Shown here one piece after another: positions 51,108-59,667 of a stretch of DNA of 64,000 nt (position 1 is the stretch's first letter; every line of letters starts with the position of its first letter). The notes under the pieces were generated by a model, which saw only the letters and a program-made list of their open reading frames with translations, was not told the origin of the DNA and did not search any database. The stretch lies in the NCBI GenBank assembly GCA_039029535.1, contig JBCCFW010000007.1:38690-102689 (forward strand). Reading direction: 5' to 3'. This stretch comes from JBCCFW01 sp039029535. GTDB taxonomy: Bacteria > Acidobacteriota > JBCCFW01. Made by a program: the position numbers and the translations under genes.

Positions 51108-52160
51108 ATGCGCGCACTCACCTTCCACGACGTCGGCGACGTCCACTGCGAGACCGTCCCGGACCCCGAGCTCCGCGGTGACGACGAGGCCATCGTCCGC
51201 GTCACCCGCACGGCGATCTGCGGCTCCGACCTCCACGTCTACCGCGGTGGAGAGACCGGTCTCGACGCCGGCACCATCCTCGGACACGAGTTCGTCGGCG
51301 AGATCGTCGAGCTCGGACCCGCCGTGCAGGGTCTCAGCCAGGGCGATCTCGTCGTCAGCCCCTTCTCGACGAGCTGTGGAGCTTGCTTCTACTGCACGAA
51401 CGAGCTCCCCTCACGCTGTGAGAAGGGCGAGCTCTACGGCTGGGTCGAGCAGGGGGAAGGGCTCCACGGCGCTCAGGCCGAGCTCGTCCGCGTGCCGCTC
51501 GCGAGCTCGACCCTCGTGCGTGTCCCCGATGACCTCGACCCTGGCCTCGCGCTGCTGACCGGCGACGTCCTCGCCACCGGGACCTTCTGCGCGGAGCTGG
51601 CGGGCGTGGGACCGGGGATGACCGTCGCCGTGCTCGGCTGCGGACCGGTGGGCCTGCTCGCCGTGCTCGCGTCCTGTCGTCGTCAGGCCGACCGTGTCCT
51701 CGCGGTCGACGACGTGCCGGAGCGGCTGGCCTTGGCCGAGCGTTTCGGAGCCGAGCCCGTCGATCGCAGCGCCGTCGATCCCATCGAGCACGCTCAGGGG
51801 CTCACCGCCGGTCGAGGTGTCGATGCCGTGCTCGAGTGCGTGGGCAGCGAGGGCGCGACTCGCCTGGGCGTCGACCTCGTCCGGCCTGGCGGCACTCTCG
51901 CCGCGGTGGGCGTCCACGTCGAGGCGGGCTTCGCCTTCTCACCGGGAGAGGCCTACGACAAGAACCTCACCTATCGCGCCGGTCGCTGTCCCGCGCGTCG
52001 GCACGTCGAACAGCTCCTCCCGGTCGTGCGTGAGCGAGCCGACGATCTCCGCGCCTTGCTCACGCACGAGCTGCCGCTCTCCGACGGCGTCGGTGCCTAC
52101 GAGATGTTCGACCAGCGTCGGGATGGCTGCATCAAGGTCATGCTCGACCCCGACGCCTGA
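51108..52160 (+). CDS. Zinc-dependent alcohol dehydrogenase family protein
   Basis: 350 residues, medium-chain dehydrogenase. Catalytic zinc ligands are in TAICGSDLHVYRG (Cys about 38) and LGHEFVGEIVELG (His, Glu about 61-62). The structural zinc site is CGACFYCTNELPSRC (four Cys, about 88-102). The Rossmann motif is VLGCGPVGLLAVLA (about 173-186). GSDLHVYRG and overall pattern resemble glutathione-independent formaldehyde or threonine/sorbitol dehydrogenase-like enzymes; the substrate cannot be assigned. No Shine-Dalgarno; TAACCT lies 6 bases before the ATG. Confidence 0.88.
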   Translation: MRALTFHDVGDVHCETVPDPELRGDDEAIVRVTRTAICGSDLHVYRGGETGLDAGTILGHEFVGEIVELGPAVQGLSQGDLVVSPFSTSCGACFYCTNELPSRCEKGELYGWVEQGEGLHGAQAELVRVPLASSTLVRVPDDLDPGLALLTGDVLATGTFCAELAGVGPGMTVAVLGCGPVGLLAVLASCRRQADRVLAVDDVPERLALAERFGAEPVDRSAVDPIEHAQGLTAGRGVDAVLECVGSEGATRLGVDLVRPGGTLAAVGVHVEAGFAFSPGEAYDKNLTYRAGRCPARRHVEQLLPVVRERADDLRALLTHELPLSDGVGAYEMFDQRRDGCIKVMLDPDA

Positions 52161-52172
52161 CGGGCGCGACTC

Positions 52173-53750
52173 TCAGCGCTGGTAGAGCACGCGAATCGAC
52201 GAGAAGTTGGGAGCGTTCCGACGCAGGGTCAGCTCCTGCATTCCGGCGTCGTAGGTGACGTCGACCCAGCCCGGTGCTCCGATCTCGCCCGACACGTTGG
52301 GGTCGCCCGGGTAGTCGGTGAGGACGATCTCCTCGAGATAGGGCGAGCCGGGATCGGACTGACTCATCAGGACCAGGAGGCCGCCCTGGCCACCGCCTGG
52401 GACGGTGTTCTGACCGGCATCGAGCCCGGCGGCCGTCCAGTCGAAGCGCAGCCGTTGCACGTTGACGGCGTTGCTCACCGAGAGCGTGTTGTCCTGCAAG
52501 GGCATGACCGGGTTGCTGGCGATGGCGGGGAAGACCGACCAATTGAAGGACGAGAAGCCCGAGGTCCACGGGGTCTCGGGGAAGGGCGCTGGGCCATGCT
52601 GCTCGATCCCGAAGTAGTGGTAGGTGCCAGGCTCGGGTGCGACGGTGGTGTGGGTGATGGTGTTGCCCGGTGACGACGAGGCCGGGAAGCTCGCCGTCTT
52701 GCCGGCGAAGAAGCCGAAGACCGCATCGGCGTCGATGGTGCCCCACTCGTGGACGAAGCCGTCCCCGTCCGGGTCGTCGACCTCGACGCTCGTGATCGAG
52801 CCGCCGATCCCCTGCATCCAACTCACGTAGAACTGACTCATGGGGATGAGCTCGTTCATGTTGAGGTCGTCGTTGACGTCCCACCACGCCTGCTGCGGCA
52901 CGTGGCGGAGGTTGTGGGCCATGGCGATGGTGCCCGGCGTCTCCTGCCAGGCCCCGCCGACCTTCTCCATGTCGATGGCCGAGGACGCCTGGTAGAGCCA
53001 GGGCACGGTGCCGAACGGCATCATGGGGTCGTCGGGGAAGAACTCGTTGCAGGTGAAGCTCTTGTCGGTTGCGCAGTCGTTGACCGCGAGCTGGTCGCCG
53101 ATGGCGCAGTGAAACCACATCTGACGGGTCATGTTCACGCCCGACATGTCGCAGACCGGCTCGGTGTCACCGGTGGTCGCGTAGGCGGCTCGCTGACTCG
53201 GCAGCCCCGCGTTGCTCACCACCGCCGCGAAGCGCGGTCCGGCCGGGTCCTGCCGATGGGCCGCGTAGCTCAGCGCGAAGCTCCCGCCCATCGAGTGTCC
53301 GATGCCGTAGATGCGGTTCGGGTTGATGGGGTAGTTGTCGAGCGCCCACTGGATGGCCCCGTCGACGTGAGCCTTGCCGAAGCGGGTGCCGTGGTCGACC
53401 TGGTTGCGGGCCCGGGGGGCGAGGAGGAACCACTTGCGCTGGCAGGCTTCGTCGGGGAGATCGCTCTGGGGCCCGAAGATCGAGAGCTCGGTCCGGCTGA
53501 AGCCGTGGAAGGCGACGACCAGCGGGAGCTTGCCCCCGATGGGGAGGAGGCCCGGGACCTGGATCATCAGCGGCTCGTCCTCGACGGAGCCGTCCGGCAT
53601 GGTCACCGGGATGACGTGCGTGCTGACGTGACAGTCCAGGGCGATGATCGGCCGCGAGGTCGACGTGGGGGAGGGGAGCGGGACCTGGAGAGCCAGGAAA
53701 GGGAGCAGGGCGAGCACGGCAAGAGTCATGAGACGGGGTCCGCTGAGCAT
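52173..53750 (-). CDS. Secreted PHB-depolymerase/feruloyl-esterase-like hydrolase
   Basis: 525 residues. A signal peptide (about 1-25) precedes an esterase domain with LPLVVAFHGFSRTELSIFG (oxyanion loop), nucleophile elbow IYGIGHSMGGSFALSYA (Ser about 153) and a calcium-like DDPDGDGFVHEWG near 315, the region where LpqC-type esterases carry the catalytic His (HTTVAPEPGTYHYFG follows). The C-terminal 120 residues form a beta-rich domain (RLRFDWTAAGLDAGQNTVPG) of unknown function, probably binding a polymer. It should act outside the cell on a polyester or feruloyl substrate. It is divergent from the beta-helix gene. Confidence 0.8.
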   Translation of the reverse strand: MLSGPRLMTLAVLALLPFLALQVPLPSPTSTSRPIIALDCHVSTHVIPVTMPDGSVEDEPLMIQVPGLLPIGGKLPLVVAFHGFSRTELSIFGPQSDLPDEACQRKWFLLAPRARNQVDHGTRFGKAHVDGAIQWALDNYPINPNRIYGIGHSMGGSFALSYAAHRQDPAGPRFAAVVSNAGLPSQRAAYATTGDTEPVCDMSGVNMTRQMWFHCAIGDQLAVNDCATDKSFTCNEFFPDDPMMPFGTVPWLYQASSAIDMEKVGGAWQETPGTIAMAHNLRHVPQQAWWDVNDDLNMNELIPMSQFYVSWMQGIGGSITSVEVDDPDGDGFVHEWGTIDADAVFGFFAGKTASFPASSSPGNTITHTTVAPEPGTYHYFGIEQHGPAPFPETPWTSGFSSFNWSVFPAIASNPVMPLQDNTLSVSNAVNVQRLRFDWTAAGLDAGQNTVPGGGQGGLLVLMSQSDPGSPYLEEIVLTDYPGDPNVSGEIGAPGWVDVTYDAGMQELTLRRNAPNFSSIRVLYQR

Positions 53751-53841
53751 CGAGGTGATTGGATGCCTGAGCGTAGGTCACGTGGGCCCCGCACGACGAC
53801 CCCGGGGGTCGGTGGCGGTCGAGGGGGTGTAAGTTCCTCGC

Positions 53842-55530
53842 ATGGTGCTTCTCCTGCGTGTCGAGACCTGTTGTCGTTTCGTGAGCCACCTCGGTGCCGG
53901 ACTGGGGCTCCTGGTCCTGGCGGGAGCGCAGGTCCAGGCGGGTGAGCCCTTCGAGGGGCACGGTGCGGTCACCGCCGGTGCCGAGAGCTGTCCGACCACG
54001 CCCACCGACTACGTCGTCACCAGCCTGGCCGACGACGGCAGCCCGGGAACGCTGCGCGATGCCCTGCACGTGGCGAGCTGGGATCCGACGACCATCGAGG
54101 CCAAGGGTTGCCGACGCGTCACCTTCGCCGTGGCGGGCACGATCACGCTCGAGAGCGACCTTTTCCTACGCTCGAGCTACGTGACGATCGACGGGAGCAC
54201 GGCGCCCGAGCCCGGCGTGACCATCACCCAGTCCACCGACAGCTACGCCGGTCTCCTCATTCAGGCCACGCGGCATCCCGTTCGAGACATCGTCATCACG
54301 CACCTGCGCTTCGACGGCGTCCACGACGAGCCCGGTCACGACGACCATCGCGTGGGCGACGCGATCCTGAGCTTCGACGCCGACTGCTCCGGCGTCCCGG
54401 CCGAGTTCCGCTGCGAGGGAGCCTGGACCGACGATCCCGACCGTGGGCTGCAGAACGTCGTCCTCGATCACCTGACCATCGCGACCCTGCGGGACAAGAC
54501 GACCTTCTGGGGCAAGGTCCGCAACGTGACCGTGTCCAACTGCTTCTTCTACCGCTCGCCCCTGGCCTTCCTGCTCTCCTTCTATGCGGGGGCCACGGAC
54601 CTCGAGCGACGGGGCTTCTCGGTCCACCACAACCTCTTCAGCCAGAACAACGAGCGCAACCCGCAGGTCCGTGGCTGGGTGGACGGTCTCGACTTCCGCA
54701 ACAACGTCATCCACGCCTACGATCACTTCAACGATCGCGACAGCGGTGACTGGCCCGGTGACGGCTACGGCTTGCGGATCCGCAATGAGGACGGCGAGCG
54801 CTCGGTCAACGCGAACCTCGTCGCCAACGTCTTCCACGACACGCAAGGGGTGGGGGAGCGAGCGCTCATCTACGGCACCAACCCCGGCGCCGACGCGACC
54901 GACGGCGGTCCGGCCGACTGCCTGAGCCAGGGCGACGTGCACCTCGGCTCGACCCTGGGTGAGCTCTGGGTGGCCGACAACGTCTTTCCGCCGGGAGCCT
55001 GCGACGTCTACTCGACGGTGGCTGCCGAGCGTTCGGCGGCACCCGTGACCACGCACGCGACCTCGGAGCTCTGCGCGCTGCTCACGGCCCGCGTCGGTCC
55101 GACCTGGCGGACGACGGTCGAGGAGGAGATCGTCGACGCCGTCCGGGTCGACCTCGGCTGCGACGTGGCGGCCACGCCCGGGCTCGTGCCCGACGGTGCG
55201 GCGGTGGTCGGTGAGCCGCTCCGAGTCCGCTGGGACGCCGGAACGGGTAGCGCCCTCCTGAGCTGGGGCTCGAGCTGCGCGCTCGAGGCGACGGACTACG
55301 TCGTCCGGGAGGGCGCGATCGGCGACTTCACGGGGCACGGGGCCTCCGCCTGTAGCACCGGCGGCGCGACGAACCACGCGCTGGTCCCGTCCTTTCCCGG
55401 CAGCTACTTCCTCGTGGCCGCTCGCACGGACGCTCTGGAGGGGGGCGTGGGCGTCGATGGCCAAGGCGTCGTCCGGCCGGTTCTCGTTCCGTCCTGTGCG
55501 GCGGTGCTGAGCCTCGAAGACTGCCGCTGA
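53842..55530 (+). CDS. Secreted right-handed beta-helix (pectate-lyase-like) protein
   Basis: 562 residues. An N-terminal signal (about 12-32) is followed by YVVTSLADDGSPGTLRDAL, FAVAGTITLESDLFLRSSYVTIDGSTAP and NVVLDHLTIATLRDKTTFWG, the opening pattern of pectate lyase superfamily proteins in which rungs run as a parallel helix to about 400. The usual catalytic arginine pattern is not obvious, so lyase activity is uncertain. The C-terminal 100 residues (WGSSCALEATDYVV ... GSYFLVAARTDALEGGVGVD) share the conserved C-terminal domain of the SBBP proteins here. TAAGTT lies 6 bases before the ATG and there is no Shine-Dalgarno. Confidence 0.75.
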   Translation: MVLLLRVETCCRFVSHLGAGLGLLVLAGAQVQAGEPFEGHGAVTAGAESCPTTPTDYVVTSLADDGSPGTLRDALHVASWDPTTIEAKGCRRVTFAVAGTITLESDLFLRSSYVTIDGSTAPEPGVTITQSTDSYAGLLIQATRHPVRDIVITHLRFDGVHDEPGHDDHRVGDAILSFDADCSGVPAEFRCEGAWTDDPDRGLQNVVLDHLTIATLRDKTTFWGKVRNVTVSNCFFYRSPLAFLLSFYAGATDLERRGFSVHHNLFSQNNERNPQVRGWVDGLDFRNNVIHAYDHFNDRDSGDWPGDGYGLRIRNEDGERSVNANLVANVFHDTQGVGERALIYGTNPGADATDGGPADCLSQGDVHLGSTLGELWVADNVFPPGACDVYSTVAAERSAAPVTTHATSELCALLTARVGPTWRTTVEEEIVDAVRVDLGCDVAATPGLVPDGAAVVGEPLRVRWDAGTGSALLSWGSSCALEATDYVVREGAIGDFTGHGASACSTGGATNHALVPSFPGSYFLVAARTDALEGGVGVDGQGVVRPVLVPSCAAVLSLEDCR

Positions 55531-55637
55531 GCCCTGCCGAGATCTTGTTACCGTCGAACCTGCTCCGACGGTGTCTCGTAGCAGCTATCGTCACGAGCCG
55601 TCCGTCGATCCTCCGCCTGCAAGCAATGGAAGTGCCC

Positions 55638-57629
55638 ATGCCCCAGCGAGCGTTCGCTCTCGTCACCGCCCCGCTCTCCCTCACCCTGGCCTTCGCGATC
55701 CTCGTCGCGCCCTTGGCCGAGGCTCGACCCTCCAAGCGCTACCGTGAGCTCGTTCGCCAGATGGACGGGATCCTCCAGGACAACTACCCGGCCGACGGGC
55801 CGGGGGCGGCGGTGCTGGTCGTCAAGAATGGTCGCCCCCTCTACCGAGCGGCCCGCGGGATGGCCGACCTCGAGCAGGGCATCCGGCTGACACCGGACAT
55901 GGTCTTCCGGCTCGGATCCATCACCAAGCAGTTCACCGCTGCCGCGATCATGATGCTTGCCGACGAGGGCAAGCTGCGGCTCGACGATCCCCTCACGCGC
56001 TTCCTCCCCGACTACCCGATGGGGGAGGAGACCATCACCGTCGAACACCTCCTCACCCACACCTCGGGCATCAAGAGCTACACCGAGGTGCCCGGCTGGA
56101 TGTCCGAGAAGATCATCGAGGACCTCACCCTCGACGAGCTCATCGAGGGCTTCCAGGACCTCCCCAAGACCTTCCCTCCCGGTGACGCCTGGCACTACAA
56201 CAACTCGGGCTACGTGCTCCTGGGCGCCATCATCGAGAAGGCCTCCGGGCTCGGCTACGCCGAGTTCATCGACCAGCGGATCTTCGCTCCGCTAAAGATG
56301 ACCTCCTCCTACTACGGCGACTTCCGCCGCATCATCCCGCGCCGCGTCTCGGGTTACGACGGCTCCCGCGACGACCTGGTCAACGCCCGCTACATGAGCA
56401 TGAGCCAGCCCCACGCCGCCGGCTCCCTGCTCTCCACCGTCGACGACCTCGCCCGCTGGAACGACGCGCTCTTCGATGGGCGGGTCGTGAGCCACGAGTC
56501 GCTGAAGAAGATGACCACCGAGCACAGCCTCGACGACGGGAAGGGAGCCGGTTACGGCTACGGCCTCATCCCGGGCGAGCTGCGCGGTCGACCGATGATC
56601 TCCCACGGCGGAGGCATCTTCGGCTTCTCGACCCACGGCCTCTACCTGCCGGAGGAGGACGTCTACGTCGCGGTGCTCACCAACTACCGCCCGGAGCCGT
56701 CACCCGCCATGGTCGCGCATCAGCTCGCGGCCCTGGCCATCGGCGACCCCTACCCGCCGCGGCGTCCGGTGCGCGTGTCGGAAGAAGTCCTCGCGCGCTA
56801 CGTCGGGGTCTACCGCATCGACGAGACCACGACGCGCACGGTCACGCTCGAAGACGGTGCGCTGCACACCCAGCGCACGGGAGGGCGGCGTCTCCGTACC
56901 GTGCCGACGTCGGAGAGCACTTTCTTCTACCCGGGCTCGCTCACGCACTTCGAGTTCGCCTTCGACGCGAGCGGGTCCGTGACCGGCATGAACATGTATC
57001 AGAACGGTGCGGTCGAGCCGAGCCCCGCGACGCTCACCGATGAGGAGGCGGTGACGCCGTCGTCCGTGGACGTCAGCGCCGACCTGCTCGGACGCTACGT
57101 CGGTGACTACGAGCTGGCTCCTGGCTTCAACATCAGCGTCACCCGGGAGGGCGGCCGGCTCTTCACTCAAGCGACGGGTCAGGAGCGCTTCGCGATGGTC
57201 GCCCGCAGCGAGACCGTGTTTGCGCCCACCGACTTCGACGCCGAGCTCACGTTCGTGGTGGGCGACGACGGCTCGGTGAGCGAGGCCGTGCTGCGTCAGG
57301 GTGGACAGGACATGCGGATCCGACGGGTCGGCATGGCCAGTGAGAGCGCAGCCGCGGCCCCGACGGTGTCCGAGTCGGTCCTCCGCAGCTACGTCGGCGA
57401 TTACGAGCTCGGCCCCGGCTTCGTGCTCGCGGTGACCACCGAGGGTGGGCAGCTCTTCATTCAGGCCACGGGCCAGCCCCGCTTCGGTCTTCACGCCCGG
57501 AGCGAGACCGAGTTCGGTCTCGACTCGCTCGGGCTGGAGATCGCCTTCGTCCGGGGAGCCGGTGGTGCCGTGAACGAGCTCGTCCTGCGGCAGGCCGGTC
57601 AGGAGTTGACGGGACGCAGGAAGGGCTGA
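55638..57629 (+). CDS. Beta-lactamase-family serine hydrolase with three C-terminal repeats
   Basis: About 663 residues (ATG 55638 after GGAAG; ATG 55626 also possible). A signal peptide ends LAEA. The class C-like core has SITK (nucleophile Ser, SxxK), YNNSG (YxN) and SHGGG (HxG), typical of penicillin-binding-protein/esterase relatives (Pab87, EstB). The C-terminus has three copies of a lipocalin-like repeat: LARYVGVYRID, LLGRYVGDYELAPGF and VLRSYVGDYELGPGF; the last two are near duplicates with ATGQ.RF.....SET in each. Probably a periplasmic or extracellular peptidase or esterase. Confidence 0.85.
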   Translation: MPQRAFALVTAPLSLTLAFAILVAPLAEARPSKRYRELVRQMDGILQDNYPADGPGAAVLVVKNGRPLYRAARGMADLEQGIRLTPDMVFRLGSITKQFTAAAIMMLADEGKLRLDDPLTRFLPDYPMGEETITVEHLLTHTSGIKSYTEVPGWMSEKIIEDLTLDELIEGFQDLPKTFPPGDAWHYNNSGYVLLGAIIEKASGLGYAEFIDQRIFAPLKMTSSYYGDFRRIIPRRVSGYDGSRDDLVNARYMSMSQPHAAGSLLSTVDDLARWNDALFDGRVVSHESLKKMTTEHSLDDGKGAGYGYGLIPGELRGRPMISHGGGIFGFSTHGLYLPEEDVYVAVLTNYRPEPSPAMVAHQLAALAIGDPYPPRRPVRVSEEVLARYVGVYRIDETTTRTVTLEDGALHTQRTGGRRLRTVPTSESTFFYPGSLTHFEFAFDASGSVTGMNMYQNGAVEPSPATLTDEEAVTPSSVDVSADLLGRYVGDYELAPGFNISVTREGGRLFTQATGQERFAMVARSETVFAPTDFDAELTFVVGDDGSVSEAVLRQGGQDMRIRRVGMASESAAAAPTVSESVLRSYVGDYELGPGFVLAVTTEGGQLFIQATGQPRFGLHARSETEFGLDSLGLEIAFVRGAGGAVNELVLRQAGQELTGRRKG

Positions 57630-57647
57630 GGCAGAGCAAGGGCGAGC

Positions 57648-59537
57648 TCAGGGGCAGGGGGCAGCGGGGCCGCCTCGGGCTCGTCCTTCGCTGTCCTCGC
57701 CGAAGTCGAGTCGCCCGTCGGTGCGGACGTGGACGAGCAGGAAGTAGCTGTCCTGCTCAGTCGCGGGAAGGGTGACGCCCGTCCTGAGATCACAGTCGGT
57801 GACGAGGACGTGGTCGTACTCGTGGCGGACGAGAAGCGACTCCAGCGTGCCCCGGTAGATGCCGAAGCGCGGGTCGCCGTTGGTCTCGTCCCAGCCCATG
57901 TCGAGATTGTCGGAGATGCCGGGCCGAATTCGGAGGAGCGGGGTCGCTGCGTCGGCGATGCGCGCGAAGAAGGCGTCGCTGGGTGACGTCAGGGGGCCGG
58001 CGCTGAGCGCCGACTGCAGCGGAGCGACGGTGGGAAAGTCGACGCAGCTCGTCCTTCCGACGACGACCAGCCCACCGTTGGTGTCGATCGCGATGCCGTG
58101 TGCCTGGTCCTTCGCCAGTAGGCCGGGGCTCATGTCCCGGGCTTGGGTTCCTCCCCCGAGGTAGGTGGCGAGCTCCATCGAGTCCAGCTCGGGTGACAGT
58201 GACACGACGATGGCGTCCGACGCCTGCGTGGTCAGGCCGAGGTTGATCGCGTCCTGGAGGGGGCGGACCAGGGGAATGGCCGTGCGATGAGTTTCGCCGA
58301 CCAGGTGGATGGCCCCACGCGTGTCGATCACCATCTCTTCGAGCAGGGTCGACCGCGTGCCGTCACCGGTCGTGTCGTGAAATCGGACCACGTCTTCGAA
58401 GGAGGCCGCGTCCGGAGAGAGGCTGGCCAGGAAGCTGGTCGTGCGTGCGAATCCGGGCCCCCCGTTCACGTCGGGGTTCAGGCGATTCAGGTCGTACGAC
58501 TCGGTCACGCCGAGCACGTGGACGCTCCCCGTCAACGGACCGAAGTCGATGTCCATGCCCTCGTCGTTGAGCTCGCCACCGAGCCAGGTCGAGAACTGGA
58601 GCTCCGACACGTCCGCATCGACTCGGACGACGTAGACGTCCCGTCGACCACCGTGCGCGGGCTGGAGCGGAGCGGCGGTCGGGAAGTCCTCCGAGGTCGT
58701 CCAGCCGGTCAGCCAGATCGCCCCGTCCTGGCTCTGGGCAAGTCGGCCCTGAGGCGAGTCGGGAAGCGCTTCGTCGGTCGCGTAGTTCTCCGTGCCGGTG
58801 CCTCCCAGGTAGGTCGAGGACAGGAGAGCACGGCCGTCGGGCGACAGGCGAGCCACGAACACGTCGCTGAGCCCCGACAACGTGTCCTGAAGCGGATCGC
58901 GGAGGGGGAAGTCCGGTGATTCCGTGACGCCCGTCAGGTAGATCGATCCGTCCAACCCGACCATCAGGTCGGTGAGCATGTCGCGATCGCTGCCTCCGAG
59001 GTAGGTCGCGTGGAGGAGTGTCGTCAGGTCGGGATCGAGACGGGCGACGTAGATGTCGTCGATGCCTCCTCGGGGACCGGCCTCGTCATCGGGAAGGGCG
59101 ATGCGCACCGGCAAGGTCGAGGGCGCCGCCGAGAGTCCGATGAGGACGTTGCCGTCCTGATCGAGGGCGATGTTTTGGATGGTCTCGGAACGGGCGCCTC
59201 CGAAGTAGGTGAGGGCGATGAGCTCATCGTCGGCACCGATGCGGGCCACGAAGCCGTCTCCCCAGGGATCCGGCGCCTCATGATGCTCCGGCTGGAAGGC
59301 TCCGGGCGTCGTGGGCAAGCCGGACCCGCTGACATGGCCGGCCACGTAGAAGCCGCCGTCGGGTGAGGCGACCACGGCATGGGCGGCGTCCCGCGCGGAC
59401 GCACCGCTGTTGCCCGGGACGCCGAAGTACGTGGAGAACTCGAGAGCCGGGAGGGCCCTGGCCGACGAAGGGTGGGCCGAGGTGGCGAGCAGTGCGCCGA
59501 GCGACAGCATTCGAACGAGCTTGGACAACGCGGGCAT
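57648..59537 (-). CDS. Secreted SBBP-type beta-propeller protein
   Basis: 629 residues starting MPALSKLVRMLSLGALLATS with a signal peptide ending SARA. At least seven SBBP blades follow, with repeated YFGG/YLGG strands (IALTYFGGARSET, LLHATYLGGSDRDM, ALLSSTYLGGTGTEN, LQFSTWLGGELNDE). The C-terminal 90 residues (GISDNLDMGWDETNGDPRFG ... DSYFLLVHVRTDGRLDFGED) are nearly identical in pattern to the protein at 62439-64000 and related to that at 13009. GGAG precedes the ATG. Extracellular; function unknown. Confidence 0.82.
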   Translation of the reverse strand: MPALSKLVRMLSLGALLATSAHPSSARALPALEFSTYFGVPGNSGASARDAAHAVVASPDGGFYVAGHVSGSGLPTTPGAFQPEHHEAPDPWGDGFVARIGADDELIALTYFGGARSETIQNIALDQDGNVLIGLSAAPSTLPVRIALPDDEAGPRGGIDDIYVARLDPDLTTLLHATYLGGSDRDMLTDLMVGLDGSIYLTGVTESPDFPLRDPLQDTLSGLSDVFVARLSPDGRALLSSTYLGGTGTENYATDEALPDSPQGRLAQSQDGAIWLTGWTTSEDFPTAAPLQPAHGGRRDVYVVRVDADVSELQFSTWLGGELNDEGMDIDFGPLTGSVHVLGVTESYDLNRLNPDVNGGPGFARTTSFLASLSPDAASFEDVVRFHDTTGDGTRSTLLEEMVIDTRGAIHLVGETHRTAIPLVRPLQDAINLGLTTQASDAIVVSLSPELDSMELATYLGGGTQARDMSPGLLAKDQAHGIAIDTNGGLVVVGRTSCVDFPTVAPLQSALSAGPLTSPSDAFFARIADAATPLLRIRPGISDNLDMGWDETNGDPRFGIYRGTLESLLVRHEYDHVLVTDCDLRTGVTLPATEQDSYFLLVHVRTDGRLDFGEDSEGRARGGPAAPCP

Positions 59538-59658
59538 GAGTGTCTCCCTTTTCGATTCGTGCAGGACGCCTGGGCTCCCTGCTGCTCTCGGAACATCGCA
59601 TCGGCCCTGGGTCGTCTCCAGGGGCGGAGCGTGGGGGCGTGCACCATGCTGCTCGCCC
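59483..59658 (-). repeat. Duplicated leader/start segment, copy A
   Basis: The 5' region and first codons of the SBBP gene, including GGCGTGCACCATGCTGCTC (59636-59654), GGAACATCGCATCG (59590-59603) and the ATG at 59537. The same blocks at the same spacing occur at 61147-61320. Confidence 0.7.
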
Positions 59659-59667
59659 CTGGCGTCG

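Noticed and set aside
53842..55530. Calling this protein an active pectate lyase
   Set aside because: The beta-helix pattern is clear, but I could not identify the calcium and arginine catalytic set.
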